Assembly: GCA_030744755.1 (NCBI GenBank)
Contig: JASLPY010000011.1
Coordinates: forward strand, 1 to 64,000
Source: Kiritimatiellia bacterium
GTDB taxonomy: Bacteria > Verrucomicrobiota > Kiritimatiellia > UBA8416 > JADHWI01
Reading direction: 5' to 3'
DNA: 64,000 bases
The position numbers and the translations under genes were made by a program. The first letter of the stretch is position 1. Every line of letters starts with the position of its first letter. This document shows positions 1 to 10,289 of the stretch, in pieces. The notes below the pieces were generated by a model. It was not told the origin of the DNA, made no database searches, and worked only from the letters and a program-made list of their open reading frames with translations.

Positions 1-147
1 TTGCATTTTCTCGGATGCCAATTCCCAAAATCATCAAAAACAACTGCAATTTCACGATTTTTAACCGGACACTAGTGATTATTAGAGAGTTGAAAAACAA
101 GTGTGGGGTGGGGCTATACCCACTTACCTGGGATTTTTCCGTTAATC

Positions 148-177
148 AGGCGCACGCTGCCGCTGGAACGTGCGCCT
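148..177. terminator. 9-bp stem-loop upstream of the giant secreted protein
   Basis: AGGCGCACG at 148-156 pairs perfectly with CGTGCGCCT at 169-177 across a 12-nt loop, and is followed by TTTAAA. It could end a transcript from upstream of the window or form a leader hairpin for the next gene, which starts just after it. No long T-tract follows, so the terminator role is uncertain. Confidence 0.4.
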
Positions 178-194
178 TTAAAGGCATGATGAGA

Positions 195-3100
195 ATGTCA
201 GTAGAGAGACTCTCACCGGCTACGTGCGAGCGTCGAATGAAGCTCGTCGCATTGGTCTCGAACAGGACGCGTCTACTCTCCTTCCTCCTGACAAGCTCCC
301 TACTTCTCACCGCACCGAATGCCCTGGCCAACTGGGGAGATGTAACATCCTGGAAAAGCGACGCCGGCGATGGTGACTGGAATGACACCCACTGGTACGA
401 CGTTACACAAGGATGGGACAACCACAACCCCAACTACGAAGGTTATCGGGACCTCACTTTCGACAACAACAACCAGACAACGATGAACAATGACTTCTCC
501 GGCAACGGAACGAATATGTGGCGTATTACGTTCTCCTCCAACGCCACTTTAGCTCGCACCATCGGCGGCAGTACCGAGAACAGTTTCCAGGTTGTATCAA
601 GCACGATTCCAAGGATTCAGAACGACTCAGCCGCCAATCACACAATCAATTTCCCGATGAGAATCGGTTACTCCGGCGGGATGGAAATCAATCCGGTTGT
701 CGGTGACATGACTATTGGCGGTGATATCGACAACAATGGCTACGATGTTCACGTATACGGTGACAATCAGAACTCGCTCACGCTCAGCGGCGTAGTCTCG
801 GGTGGTGGGAAGCTGATAGTTGAGCAGTACAGCAAAGTTATAATCTCTGGATCATCGACTTTCTCCGGGGATGTCGAGATTGATGAAGGCGAGCTACGGA
901 TTGACCAGGGCGGTTCTTTGAGCAGCGGCCGCATTTACGTGGGCAATTCGGGTCAGCAGACCGACACTACAAAGCTGCTTATCGTTGACAGCAACGGCGG
1001 CACGGCCGTGGATGAAGACATCACGGTACGGCAGTCCGGTGGCGCACAGTACCGCGTGATCGGCGCGGCGCATGGCAGCGGTACAACAAATACTTTCAGC
1101 GGCGACATAACGCTGGCCTCTTCTTTCATGCAGGTGACACAGGCATCCGGTGGTGTAGTGGTGTTCTCGGGCGCGATCGGCGAGAGTGGCGGCAGCCAGG
1201 GCATCACCAAGGTGGGTGATGGCCAGGCGCGCCTTGCCGGAAACAGCACATACTCGGGACAGACTTCGGTCGACGATGGAATCCTCTCCCTGGATGCGGC
1301 GGACCGCATCTCGGACTCCTCCGGCCTGTACGTGGCATCGGGCGCTACGTTTGCCCTGTCGAACTTCAACGAGACGGTCGCCTACATTGACGGAACGGGA
1401 ACGATTGCCCTGGGGTCTGCCGATCTGATCGCAAATCAGGGCGTTGCCAAGACATACTCGGGGGCCATCACCGGAACAGGCTCTTTCGTGAAAAAGGGCA
1501 GTGGAATCCTCACCCTGGACAACACGGGGCCCGGTTATAGTGGAAGCACATATGTTGTCGGCAGTGAGCTTCGTTACAACGTCAGCCCCGGGGCGGGTTA
1601 CAGCGGCACGATCTATCTGGGCGAGACGAACGGTTCTGACGAGGCTACACTCGGTATAGGCGTCGGCGGCGTGACCGTGGCCAACGACATTACGGTCCGC
1701 AGCGGCAGCAGCGGCACGAAGTTCATCGTCGCAAACAACTCCTCTGGTGTAGCAACCTTCAGCGGCGACGTGACGATGCAAGATCCGGTTTCGCTGCGCG
1801 CCACGATCGGAACCGGCACGTTGGTCATGGGCGACATCGCGATGGGCGCCAACAACCTTTACGCCGAAAACTTTAACGACTTGACAGTCGGCGCTGTCAC
1901 GGGTTCCGGAATACTGCAGAAATCCACGGGCTATGGCGGCACACTGATCATCACAGGGGCCTGCAATTACGGTGACACCTATTTCAACGACGGAACGATC
2001 CGTATCGCAGCCGGCGGCGATATTCAAGGCGGCACATTCCATTTGGGATCAAACGTTCACCAGAATGACACGATCCTGGAACTGGCCGCCGACGGACTGG
2101 ATATCAACCGTACGATCGACGTCGAAGATGCGGGCGGAATCGAGGTGAAGACCATCTCCTGCACCGCAGCGGGAACCACCACCCTGAGCGGGACCATTAA
2201 CCTGAGGAACCAGGACCTGATCCTCACAGCATCCAGCGGCGGTACACTGGCACTGACCTCTACGCTGGACATGAACGTCCTCGCCGGCGACATGGACTTG
2301 ATAGTGCAGGGCGATGGTGACACCACGATCAGTGGCACAATCGATGCGGATAGCGGCAATTCGGAGATAAAGAAGCAGGGGGCGGGGACACTGACACTGT
2401 CGGGGGATAACTCCGGAAAGTCCTGGATGCTCAGGCCGTCCGCGGGCACAGCGTACTTGAATTCCGCGAATGCACTCGGCACGGCCTATAGCGACAAGAT
2501 CCAGTTCGACGGCAGCGCCACGCTGCGCGTGGGGCAAACCATGGCCCCGGCCAGCCTCGGCATGAAAATCAACGGCGACTACACGTCAACATTCAACGTC
2601 GACAACGGAGTGACCTTCACGGTGCCTGGCGTGATTGACGACGGTGGAAATACGGCCAACGTGGTAAAGAGCGGCACGGGTACGCTCGTGCTTCAGTCGA
2701 TCAACACGATCGACGGCAACACCACGGTCGAGGCCGGTACACTGAAGATGGATAGCGGATCGAGCATCGGCCCCACCTTTACCGTTAATCAAGATGGGAC
2801 GGTGGCCGGACAGGGGACTGTCGGGAAGCTTGCCGTCTATGGATCAGTGGCCCCGGGCGCCAGCGTGGGAACTATCGAGGCCGGGTATACCACTTGGCAG
2901 ACCAACGGCACGTATGTCTGGGAGATCAACGACTTCAACGGCACGTACGGGACCGATCCCGGTTGGGACAAGCTTAACATCACCGGCGACCTGACCAACT
3001 CCGCTACTGCCGCCAACCCGTTCACGATCCGTATCGCATCCCTCAACGGTTCGAATCCGGGCGATGCCGCCAACTTTGACAACACCAAGGGCTGGACGGG

Positions 3101-5756
3101 AGAGATTGCCACTGTGAGTGGATCGATCGTTGGATTCGATTCTACCAAGTTCCAGGTCGATATGAGCTCCTTCTCCAACGACGCCGCGCGCGGGACATTC
3201 TACGTTTCCACCAATGCCAGCAGTATCCTGCTCTACTTCGAAGTCGCGACCTACGAGTGGGACGCCGGCGGCGGGGCAGACACGGACTGGAGCAACGGCA
3301 CGAACTGGACGGCAGACGCCGAGCCCGACACCGGCAGCACCGCTTACGTGAGCGGCGGCTATACGGCAGTTGTTTCTGAGGCCGATGAAGTTGCGTACAA
3401 GCTTTTTGTCGGCGATGACACCGGCGAACAGGGAACTCTGAACATCAGCAGTGGCGGATCGCTGGCTATCCACAACGAATTGCGCCTCGGTAATTCTGCC
3501 AACGCAACAGGCACGGTCAACGTGACCGGAGGCCTGCTTGACGTGGCCACGAACGGCACGCCGGCACTCACGGTCGGCTATGAGGGTCAAGGCGTATTGA
3601 CCATCTCCGGTGTATCAACTGTCAGGGTAAATGCTGCTGCTGATCTGGTCATCGGCGACAGCAGTTCCGATGACAACGCAGTCAATGTTCACGGCGGTTT
3701 GCTGGACGTTGGCGACAATATTATTATTGGCAATAACTTGTTCACTAGCGGCAAACTGAGTGTCACGAACGGGACAGTGACCGTGGCGGATAATCTTCAG
3801 ATCGGCGACGCTGCTGCCGCGACAGGAACAGTCTCCGTTTCCGGGGGGTCCGTCACGGTTGGTGCTAACATGGCCGTAGGAAACGCGGGCCTTGGAACAA
3901 TCACCGTGTCAGGCGGAGCCGTGACTGCCGCAACTATCCGGGTCAGTGACACAAGTGCGGGGGACGGTTCTTCGCTGACGGTTTCGGGCGGCCGGGTTAC
4001 CACCAGTGGCGGAGGGAATTTCACCGTGGACTATGACGGAACCGTCAACGTGTCGTCAGGCGAACTTGTTGGGGATATTTTCTACATGGGTGTGGCGGGA
4101 GAGGCGACAGTCAACCTGTCCGGTGGCACGATCCAGGCCGAGAACGACTTTAACGTGGGCGGTGGTGACGGCGGGACTGGTCGTTTAACACAGACCGGCG
4201 GGACGCTGGACATCAACGGAAACAACCCTCTTAACATCGGCGGCCAGGGATCTACGAACCGGTTTGGCTACTATACCATAACAAACGGCGTAATCGACAT
4301 GAACGCGGGGGGGGACGCAAGCGACCTGCTGATCGGCGAGACTGCCACCGGTGGCGGCACGGGAGTCTTCCACGTTGTCGGAGGAAAACCGTCTATAACT
4401 GTGGGTGACGATCTCCAACTCTCGTCTCACACGAACTCCGTACTGGCGGTCACTATTGTAGATGACGATCTGGCAACGATCCAGGTTACTGATGACATCA
4501 AGATAGATGGCGCGCTCTCGGTCAGCAACGTTGGCGCCACCGTGGCCGCAGGCACGTACGTTGTGGCCACAAGCCTGAACGCCAGCGCCGTGAGCGGTGT
4601 GTTCAATACGACCAACTGGCTCGGTACTGTTGAAGGGCGGGTTTTCTATGACGATTATCGCGTCTCTGTAATGTTCGGGGCCGAAATGGGTGTACTGGGA
4701 ACCAACGTGTCGCAGTCTGTAACGAACAACGACGACAGTGCGACAACCGCAGACGGCACTGATTTCGGAACGGTCCGCATGCCGGCTTATACCGAACATA
4801 CTTTCACCATTACAAACCGCGATTCCACATATACGCTCAGCCTCTCCGGCTCCCCCCTGGTAGACATAAGCGGAGTACACTCGGATGATTACTCCGTTGT
4901 CACAGCGCCGGTTGCAAGCATCCCTCCAAACTCGAACACAACGTTAAAAATACGATTCACTCCGTCCGATGCCGGTGTGCGGACAGCGCTGGTGAGCATC
5001 GCCAACAATGACGCGGCCGCCAATCCGTATACCTTCACGATTAACGGAACGGGTGAATTCGCGCCCGAACCTACGATGCATGCCAGCAACCTCGTCTTCA
5101 AGGCTGTCACGAATGTGCAGATGAAGGTTTGCTGGGATAAAGGAAACGGAACGAACCGTATCGTCGTCGCCAAGCAGGGCACCGCCGTCTCCAATGACCC
5201 GGTGGATGGATCCAACTACACCGACAACGCGGCGTTCGGAAGTGGTCACACGGTGGGCGCGGGAGAGTTTGTTATATACAACGGAACCGAAACGAGTGTC
5301 GTGATGACAGCCCTGTCGCCCGGAACTACCTATTACTTCAAGGTGTTCGAGTACAATGGGACCAGCTATGGCGTCAACTACTACACCACGGACACGCCGC
5401 TGAATGGAAACCAGGCAACCGCCAGCTATGCGCCGGTCATCACGGAAGGTGTGTCGACGAATATCACCATGTCCGAAAACGGGAACACCGCTGTATTCAC
5501 TCTTCACGCAACAGATGCCGATCCCGGTGACACCATCACGTGGTCGATCAAGAACGCAGCGTTCCACGGAACCGCGACTGTTAGCGGAACGGGAACAAGT
5601 AAGGCGGTAAGCTACACGCCACCTCTCTATTTTTCAGGGTCGGACAGCTTCATAGTTCAGGTTAAAGACACGTATGGAAACACTGATTCAATCACGGTGC
5701 TGGTGAAAGTGAATGCAGTAAATGTGCCCGGTAAAGCGGTGTTCATATTCGAGTAA
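195..5756 (+). CDS. giant secreted protein with autotransporter-associated beta-strand repeats
   Basis: Exported protein of about 1,850 residues, rich in Gly, Thr, Ser, Asn and Asp. The signal peptide ends in a hydrophobic stretch (LLSFLLTSSLLLTAPNALA) before NWGD. The body repeats a pattern like GTGTLVL..NT-DGNTTVEAGTLKM, typical of passenger-associated transport repeats (TIGR02601), and a second array of NVSGG/TVSGG repeats fills the middle. The last 400 or so residues look like Ig-like/choice-of-anchor and fibronectin type III-like modules. There is no C-terminal beta-barrel, so it is not a classical autotransporter, and no sorting tail is visible. In-frame ATGs at 186, 189, 195 and 237 are all possible; 195 has AAAGG about 10 nt upstream, while 237 gives the most standard signal peptide. 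Likely a cell-surface or extracellular adhesin or matrix protein; ligand unknown. It opens a run of four further exported proteins. Confidence 0.8.
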   Translation: MSVERLSPATCERRMKLVALVSNRTRLLSFLLTSSLLLTAPNALANWGDVTSWKSDAGDGDWNDTHWYDVTQGWDNHNPNYEGYRDLTFDNNNQTTMNNDFSGNGTNMWRITFSSNATLARTIGGSTENSFQVVSSTIPRIQNDSAANHTINFPMRIGYSGGMEINPVVGDMTIGGDIDNNGYDVHVYGDNQNSLTLSGVVSGGGKLIVEQYSKVIISGSSTFSGDVEIDEGELRIDQGGSLSSGRIYVGNSGQQTDTTKLLIVDSNGGTAVDEDITVRQSGGAQYRVIGAAHGSGTTNTFSGDITLASSFMQVTQASGGVVVFSGAIGESGGSQGITKVGDGQARLAGNSTYSGQTSVDDGILSLDAADRISDSSGLYVASGATFALSNFNETVAYIDGTGTIALGSADLIANQGVAKTYSGAITGTGSFVKKGSGILTLDNTGPGYSGSTYVVGSELRYNVSPGAGYSGTIYLGETNGSDEATLGIGVGGVTVANDITVRSGSSGTKFIVANNSSGVATFSGDVTMQDPVSLRATIGTGTLVMGDIAMGANNLYAENFNDLTVGAVTGSGILQKSTGYGGTLIITGACNYGDTYFNDGTIRIAAGGDIQGGTFHLGSNVHQNDTILELAADGLDINRTIDVEDAGGIEVKTISCTAAGTTTLSGTINLRNQDLILTASSGGTLALTSTLDMNVLAGDMDLIVQGDGDTTISGTIDADSGNSEIKKQGAGTLTLSGDNSGKSWMLRPSAGTAYLNSANALGTAYSDKIQFDGSATLRVGQTMAPASLGMKINGDYTSTFNVDNGVTFTVPGVIDDGGNTANVVKSGTGTLVLQSINTIDGNTTVEAGTLKMDSGSSIGPTFTVNQDGTVAGQGTVGKLAVYGSVAPGASVGTIEAGYTTWQTNGTYVWEINDFNGTYGTDPGWDKLNITGDLTNSATAANPFTIRIASLNGSNPGDAANFDNTKGWTGEIATVSGSIVGFDSTKFQVDMSSFSNDAARGTFYVSTNASSILLYFEVATYEWDAGGGADTDWSNGTNWTADAEPDTGSTAYVSGGYTAVVSEADEVAYKLFVGDDTGEQGTLNISSGGSLAIHNELRLGNSANATGTVNVTGGLLDVATNGTPALTVGYEGQGVLTISGVSTVRVNAAADLVIGDSSSDDNAVNVHGGLLDVGDNIIIGNNLFTSGKLSVTNGTVTVADNLQIGDAAAATGTVSVSGGSVTVGANMAVGNAGLGTITVSGGAVTAATIRVSDTSAGDGSSLTVSGGRVTTSGGGNFTVDYDGTVNVSSGELVGDIFYMGVAGEATVNLSGGTIQAENDFNVGGGDGGTGRLTQTGGTLDINGNNPLNIGGQGSTNRFGYYTITNGVIDMNAGGDASDLLIGETATGGGTGVFHVVGGKPSITVGDDLQLSSHTNSVLAVTIVDDDLATIQVTDDIKIDGALSVSNVGATVAAGTYVVATSLNASAVSGVFNTTNWLGTVEGRVFYDDYRVSVMFGAEMGVLGTNVSQSVTNNDDSATTADGTDFGTVRMPAYTEHTFTITNRDSTYTLSLSGSPLVDISGVHSDDYSVVTAPVASIPPNSNTTLKIRFTPSDAGVRTALVSIANNDAAANPYTFTINGTGEFAPEPTMHASNLVFKAVTNVQMKVCWDKGNGTNRIVVAKQGTAVSNDPVDGSNYTDNAAFGSGHTVGAGEFVIYNGTETSVVMTALSPGTTYYFKVFEYNGTSYGVNYYTTDTPLNGNQATASYAPVITEGVSTNITMSENGNTAVFTLHATDADPGDTITWSIKNAAFHGTATVSGTGTSKAVSYTPPLYFSGSDSFIVQVKDTYGNTDSITVLVKVNAVNVPGKAVFIFE

Positions 5757-5760
5757 TGTA

Positions 5761-6384
5761 ATGAAAGAGACAGGGAACATAACCAAACTATCTTGGCATC
5801 GCCCGCTCCTGCGTGCGTTGGCCCTCTGCCTGGGCGTAGGATTGCTTGTGATTGCGGCCCTGGCCCAGGATGTCCCGTTCGTCGAGACGTTTGAGAACCG
5901 CAGTGAAGGCGTACTCCACAACCAGAACAGCTGGCAGGCGTACAGACAGAATGACGCCCAGGTCCAGACTTCCACTGTATACAACGGATCAAAAGCAGGA
6001 ACGGTTGCAACGAATACCACTGCATGGCGCAGCTTCACCAACAGCTCTGCCACCAACGTGTGGGTAGATTTCTATTCCCGTGTGGAGTATCCGACGAACA
6101 GCACTCCTCCGGCCCTGACGGGAACCGTGGCAGCCGCCTTCTTTGTCGATGAAGATGGAAAGATCCGGGCCGTAAGCAACAGCACGTGGGTTGTGCTGAA
6201 TTACACGGTGCCATCCAATACGTGGCAGCGTTTCTCAGTCAACCTGAACTATGATACGTCAAAATGGGCACTCCATATTGCGGACGACACTCCTAACAAG
6301 CTGTCAACAGCTCTTGCCACTAACCTGTCGTTCTCATCGTCATCAACGAACACATATTTCCGGAGATTCAGGATAAAGAACTAG
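5761..6384 (+). CDS. secreted hypothetical protein, jelly-roll-like
   Basis: Exported protein of 207 residues starting 4 nt after the giant gene stops, so probably co-transcribed. The N-terminus has basic residues, then LLRALALCLGVGLLVIAALAQ, a clear signal peptide with cleavage near AQ-DV. The mature part (VPFVETFENRSEGVLHNQNSW...) resembles the start of LamG/concanavalin-like or choice-of-anchor jelly-roll modules common in secreted proteins of this phylum. No catalytic motif or sorting tail was found. Function unknown; probably a carbohydrate- or surface-associated companion of its neighbours. Confidence 0.7.
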   Translation: MKETGNITKLSWHRPLLRALALCLGVGLLVIAALAQDVPFVETFENRSEGVLHNQNSWQAYRQNDAQVQTSTVYNGSKAGTVATNTTAWRSFTNSSATNVWVDFYSRVEYPTNSTPPALTGTVAAAFFVDEDGKIRAVSNSTWVVLNYTVPSNTWQRFSVNLNYDTSKWALHIADDTPNKLSTALATNLSFSSSSTNTYFRRFRIKN

Positions 6385-6392
6385 ACACTGAA

Positions 6393-9089
6393 ATGAACAC
6401 GCATTGTCATAGACTGGCCGCAAGGTGGCTTACAGCCGGAGCGTTAATGCTCTCTGCCATCTCCTTGTCGAGAGCCGAAATCCTGGTCCAATATGGCTTC
6501 GAGGGCCAGGTGCTGTCTCCGGCAAGCACGCATGCCAACGCGTCTGCTTCCGATTTCAGCTATACCGGCCCCAGCACGGCGACTAATTTCGTCCTGGGAT
6601 CGGGAGGTTCAGGAACATATGCATATTCTTCTCGGTCGTGGACCGGCAGTGTAACGAACGGCTACTTCGGCTTCTCCGTATCAATAGACCCGGGGTTCAT
6701 AGTTGACGTATCAGACCTGTCATTTGAGGAGCAGCGGTCCGGTAGCGGTCCCACGAACTGGAGTGTATTCTACAGCACCAACGGAACGGCATTCCTCCCC
6801 CTCGGGGCAGGTGACTCTGGTGCCGCCGGCAGCTTCCACTCCCAGCAGGGCAATGATACTGAACCCTACGACCTTTCAGGTACAGTTTACTTCCGAATCT
6901 ATGCCATCAATGCCTCCGACGGCAACGGGACATGGCGTCTGGATGATGTGACCCTCAACGGAACACTTGAGGTAGACGACGGAACACGAGTACTGCGGTT
7001 TCAGGGATTTGATGGCTCTGTCTGGGATAACTGGGCCGTGACCACTAATACTTCCGGAACTGCGGTCGTCGAAACATCCGCCGACAGGTCTTACCAGGGA
7101 ATCAGATCTCAGAAGATTGCGGGTTCCAACGCGGAAGATGTTGATCCTTACATTCAGCTCGCCAATACGGCCATATCCCCGGACGCCAGCAATGTTGTAT
7201 TCTCAATAGCGTATTCGGCCGATGGTCCCGACTCGGGCGACGATCTGCATGCGTTCATTGCTTACGATGGCGGAAGCATATGGGCAGGGGCAGGCAGCAC
7301 CAAGCTTGTAGACGGTTACAGCCAGGCAGATGTGGCCTTCGGAGCAACCAATGCCTCCAACCCCACAACTGAGAGCTCCAATCCATACAGCTTCAGCGTG
7401 TCCGGGAGCGAGACGCAGATAGCCGTTCAGGTCCAGTTCCACGAAACGTCCGGCAACGACAATACGAACGATTTCTACTACGTCGATTCTGTGAAGCTCG
7501 AAGGTATCCCTGTACCCTCAGATGAAGCTCCAACCATAAACAACTATACCGGCGCCTCTGGAGAGACGGCGAGCCAGGCTATCCTCAGCGGTCAGGTTGT
7601 AGGCGGTTATCCCTATCCCAACGTGACGGTTTACTGGGGGCCTGCGGATGGCGGAATGACCAATTCGGGTTGGTCCGGTTCTACCAACCTTGGTGTCAAA
7701 ACATGGGGCAATTTCTCTGCCACTATTACCGGACTGACTCCCGGACAGGTCTATTACTACAGGTGCTTTGCCGAGAACTCCGGGGGCTCCGATTGGTCTG
7801 ATGATGTCACCAGTTTCAGTACTGATGCGAGCGCTCTTGGATCGGCAGGAAGGATCTTCATAGACAGCTTTGCGGTAGGTACAAACATGCCAATGTCTAT
7901 CGATGTGGACGGCAATGGATTGTCCGATCGATGGGAAGACGAGTTCCTCGGCGGCACAGGAAACGCGGCAGGAGGAGATGAGGATGGAGACGGCGTAAGC
8001 AACGAACGTGAGGGGTGGGCGGGAACCGATCCTGATGACACGAACTCTTACATGCGGATAGGATCGTTTGACCTGTCGAGTGAAACATCCTCGGATATCC
8101 GGATCGAGGTGTATGCCGGGGACAGCCAGGTTTCCAGCATGTTCGCAGGAGATACAGCCACAAACAGGTTGTTTACCATCCGGGCGGCAAACAACGATTC
8201 AACTTCTGGCAAGAACACAATCGGATCTGTCCAGGACAACAGCACCGGGACCAACGTTTATACTGATTCCAACGCTGTGAACCTGTACAGCAGCAGGTAC
8301 TACAACGTGAGCGTTGCTCTCGGTGGAAACAGTTATACGAACACCCAGGAATGGGCCATGTACGTTCAGGATCGAGCTGCGAATGAACGATTCCTCATGT
8401 CGGTTCCTGTTGATTATTCCTCGTCGAGCGAGAACAACCTCAATTCATCGCTTGGACGGCAGCTTGCGCGTGGCCTTCACGCGGACACCACGACAAATGC
8501 TGCCGACGTTCTCCGATTCCTCAGCGGGACCGGAACATGGGAGGAGTTCTACCTCTTCACCAATGCTTCCGGTATGTACTGGTATGATCCCGACACGCTA
8601 ACCACGGCCGATGTTCAGGTCACCGCGGGACAGGCGTTGTGGATCAAGAGGGGGAGCGGGAGTGTGATACGGCCCAATGCCGTCTTTGCCGCAGGTTCGT
8701 TCAGCGATCTGACAGTAACGAACTTCACTTTCAATACGAACTACGGCGGATGGACGATGTTCGGTTGGCCCCTGGGAGAAACCCGGGGACACAGCAGTAC
8801 AAATGCCGCCACGGATCAGTTGGGATTCTATTCGCTTGGAGTGGGGGGGCATTTCAACCCGTCACGCACCAACGAAATCGGCGACCAGATATGGGTCTGG
8901 AAGGATAACACATGGAAGAACTTCTACATGTTGCTGGACAATATTGGTCCCGGATGGAATGGCCGTTGGTACAATTACAATAAGCAGAAGCTTGCGGACT
9001 TCCAGTTTGAACCGGGTGGAGGATATTACTATAGGCATTCGACGAATTCCGGAGGAACCAACTTCACATGGACGCCCGAGATCCCCTAG
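6393..9089 (+). CDS. secreted multidomain protein with Ca-binding thrombospondin-3-like motif
   Basis: Exported protein of 898 residues, 8 nt after the previous gene. The signal peptide is at residues 1-28 (ends AISLSRAE). Two jelly-roll/choice-of-anchor-like modules occupy roughly residues 30-370 (both with SDGNGTWRLDDVTLNG-like or YYVDSVKLEG-like strands). A fibronectin type III-like module follows at about 380-475 (GLTPGQVYYYRCFAENSGG). A calcium-binding stretch DVDGNGLSDRWEDEF...DEDGDGVSNE lies near 505-545, of the thrombospondin type 3/dockerin-like kind. The C-terminal 300 residues are unassigned. No catalytic motif was recognised. Likely an extracellular, calcium-stabilised binding or structural protein. 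Confidence 0.7.
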   Translation: MNTHCHRLAARWLTAGALMLSAISLSRAEILVQYGFEGQVLSPASTHANASASDFSYTGPSTATNFVLGSGGSGTYAYSSRSWTGSVTNGYFGFSVSIDPGFIVDVSDLSFEEQRSGSGPTNWSVFYSTNGTAFLPLGAGDSGAAGSFHSQQGNDTEPYDLSGTVYFRIYAINASDGNGTWRLDDVTLNGTLEVDDGTRVLRFQGFDGSVWDNWAVTTNTSGTAVVETSADRSYQGIRSQKIAGSNAEDVDPYIQLANTAISPDASNVVFSIAYSADGPDSGDDLHAFIAYDGGSIWAGAGSTKLVDGYSQADVAFGATNASNPTTESSNPYSFSVSGSETQIAVQVQFHETSGNDNTNDFYYVDSVKLEGIPVPSDEAPTINNYTGASGETASQAILSGQVVGGYPYPNVTVYWGPADGGMTNSGWSGSTNLGVKTWGNFSATITGLTPGQVYYYRCFAENSGGSDWSDDVTSFSTDASALGSAGRIFIDSFAVGTNMPMSIDVDGNGLSDRWEDEFLGGTGNAAGGDEDGDGVSNEREGWAGTDPDDTNSYMRIGSFDLSSETSSDIRIEVYAGDSQVSSMFAGDTATNRLFTIRAANNDSTSGKNTIGSVQDNSTGTNVYTDSNAVNLYSSRYYNVSVALGGNSYTNTQEWAMYVQDRAANERFLMSVPVDYSSSSENNLNSSLGRQLARGLHADTTTNAADVLRFLSGTGTWEEFYLFTNASGMYWYDPDTLTTADVQVTAGQALWIKRGSGSVIRPNAVFAAGSFSDLTVTNFTFNTNYGGWTMFGWPLGETRGHSSTNAATDQLGFYSLGVGGHFNPSRTNEIGDQIWVWKDNTWKNFYMLLDNIGPGWNGRWYNYNKQKLADFQFEPGGGYYYRHSTNSGGTNFTWTPEIP

Positions 9090-9103
9090 GCTGAATTACT
9101 CAC

Positions 9104-9127
9104 GTAGCTGAATCCGCGAGGATTCAG
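9104..9127 (+). repeat. REP-type stem-loop, GTAG class, copy 1
   Basis: GTAG followed by a perfect 8-bp stem CTGAATCC/GGATTCAG closed by loop GCGA, 24 nt in all. The layout of a 5' GTAG/GGAG tetranucleotide plus hairpin is that of REP elements mobilised by RAYT (TnpA-REP) transposases. With the inverted copy at 9165-9188 it forms a REPIN-like pair. Confidence 0.7.
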
Positions 9128-9164
9128 AAGGGCAATCGGGAAATGCGAGCACTCGGCAGGAGAG

Positions 9165-9188
9165 CTGAATTCTAACGAATCCAGCTAC
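9165..9188 (-). repeat. REP-type stem-loop, GTAG class, inverted copy 2
   Basis: Read on the minus strand: GTAG, stem CTGGATTC/GAATTCAG (one G-T wobble), loop GTTA. It is inverted relative to the copies at 9104 and 9201, as in REPIN doublets. Confidence 0.65.
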
Positions 9189-9200
9189 GGGAGGAAGAAT

Positions 9201-9224
9201 GTAGCTGAATCCGTGAGGATTCAG
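9201..9224 (+). repeat. REP-type stem-loop, GTAG class, copy 3
   Basis: Same stem as copy 1 (CTGAATCC/GGATTCAG) with loop GTGA; the only change from copy 1 is within the loop. The three copies fill most of the 190-bp gap between two secreted-protein genes. Confidence 0.7.
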
Positions 9225-9279
9225 AGCATACCGTTCCGAGTCGATGAGAAGGATCGTTGATATAGGTTGGGTTTAACAG

Positions 9280-10233
9280 ATGATCATGAAACTACAGATC
9301 GCGGTAACCGTGATGGCATGTGCCGTTCTGGCCTTTGCCCAGGATCCGGTGGATACCTCTGAGACCTGGAACAGTGGCACCACGGCCGGCTGGACAAACA
9401 ACTCCAGCCAGGTAGCCGTTTCGAATCCTTCCGACTACTTGAACATGGCTCACCTCAAGCAGGGAATGCCCGCCGTCGAGTCCGATATAGTGCGAGTTGC
9501 TATTGACCCCGGTATTCGCCTGACAAACGTTTCGTTCAGATTCAAGGCTGATAATGTGTTCCCCAGTGCAGTCAGGCTTTATCTCCACGCGGCCCAGAGC
9601 AGCAATCTCTGGTACTCTCCCCTGGCACCTCCCGACACCGGAGAGGAGAAATCCTACGACGTCGCGGTTGATTTCGAGGACGCGTTATGGGGAATGGGGC
9701 CCAACAGCACCGCCGTGGAGTTTGACCAGGACGTCCAATTGATTGACTGGGTCGGTATATATGTCAGGCGGCACGGGGACACTGCCAAGCAGAACTATGC
9801 CATAGACGACTTCCGGATGCAGGGAATCTACTACTCCGACGTCGATGGCGACCGCATTCCGAATGCGTGGGAAATGACTTACGGACTCGATCCTCTCAAC
9901 GCCGGAGATGCGTTGGCAGACGACGATCAGGACGGAATGAACGGCTTCGCCGAATACTGGGCAGGAACGCATCCATTGAACGCGGCTTCGGTGTTCGAGG
10001 TGGAAATAGGCGTGACAAACCACCTTTCAGGCGATAAAGGTGTCATCTTGCTTTGGGATTCGATCCCCGACAGAACATACGCGGTGTGGAGTACACCAAG
10101 CCTTGATTCTGGTTTTGTGACACTGGTTTCGGGCCTGCCCGCCACGCCATACACGAATGTATATGAAGACGTGACGGCAACTAACGGGCTACCAAAGTAC
10201 TACATGGTAGAGGTTGAAGTTCCAGGAGAGTAA
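9280..10233 (+). CDS. secreted protein with thrombospondin-3-like Ca-binding motif
   Basis: Exported protein of 317 residues. A signal peptide of about 20 residues (KLQIAVTVMACAVLAFA) precedes QDPVDTSE. A jelly-roll-like N-terminal module (to about residue 180, ending DDFRMQGI) is followed by a calcium-binding stretch DVDGDRIPNAWEMTYGLDP and DDDQDGMNGFAEYWAGTHP, the thrombospondin type 3-like repeat seen in many secreted PVC proteins, and then a C-terminal beta module. ATG at 9280 and 9286 are both possible. It lies downstream of the REP cluster and just before the PEP-CTERM gene. No enzyme motif seen. Confidence 0.7.
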   Translation: MIMKLQIAVTVMACAVLAFAQDPVDTSETWNSGTTAGWTNNSSQVAVSNPSDYLNMAHLKQGMPAVESDIVRVAIDPGIRLTNVSFRFKADNVFPSAVRLYLHAAQSSNLWYSPLAPPDTGEEKSYDVAVDFEDALWGMGPNSTAVEFDQDVQLIDWVGIYVRRHGDTAKQNYAIDDFRMQGIYYSDVDGDRIPNAWEMTYGLDPLNAGDALADDDQDGMNGFAEYWAGTHPLNAASVFEVEIGVTNHLSGDKGVILLWDSIPDRTYAVWSTPSLDSGFVTLVSGLPATPYTNVYEDVTATNGLPKYYMVEVEVPGE

Positions 10234-10289
10234 GAACGGTTTTGAAAAAAACTGCACGCTGTGATATGCTGCTCCGTAGGAAATGTTTT

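Noticed and set aside
195-5756. Classical autotransporter
   Set aside because: The repeats are of the passenger type, but no C-terminal beta-barrel domain is present and the end is an Ig-like module.
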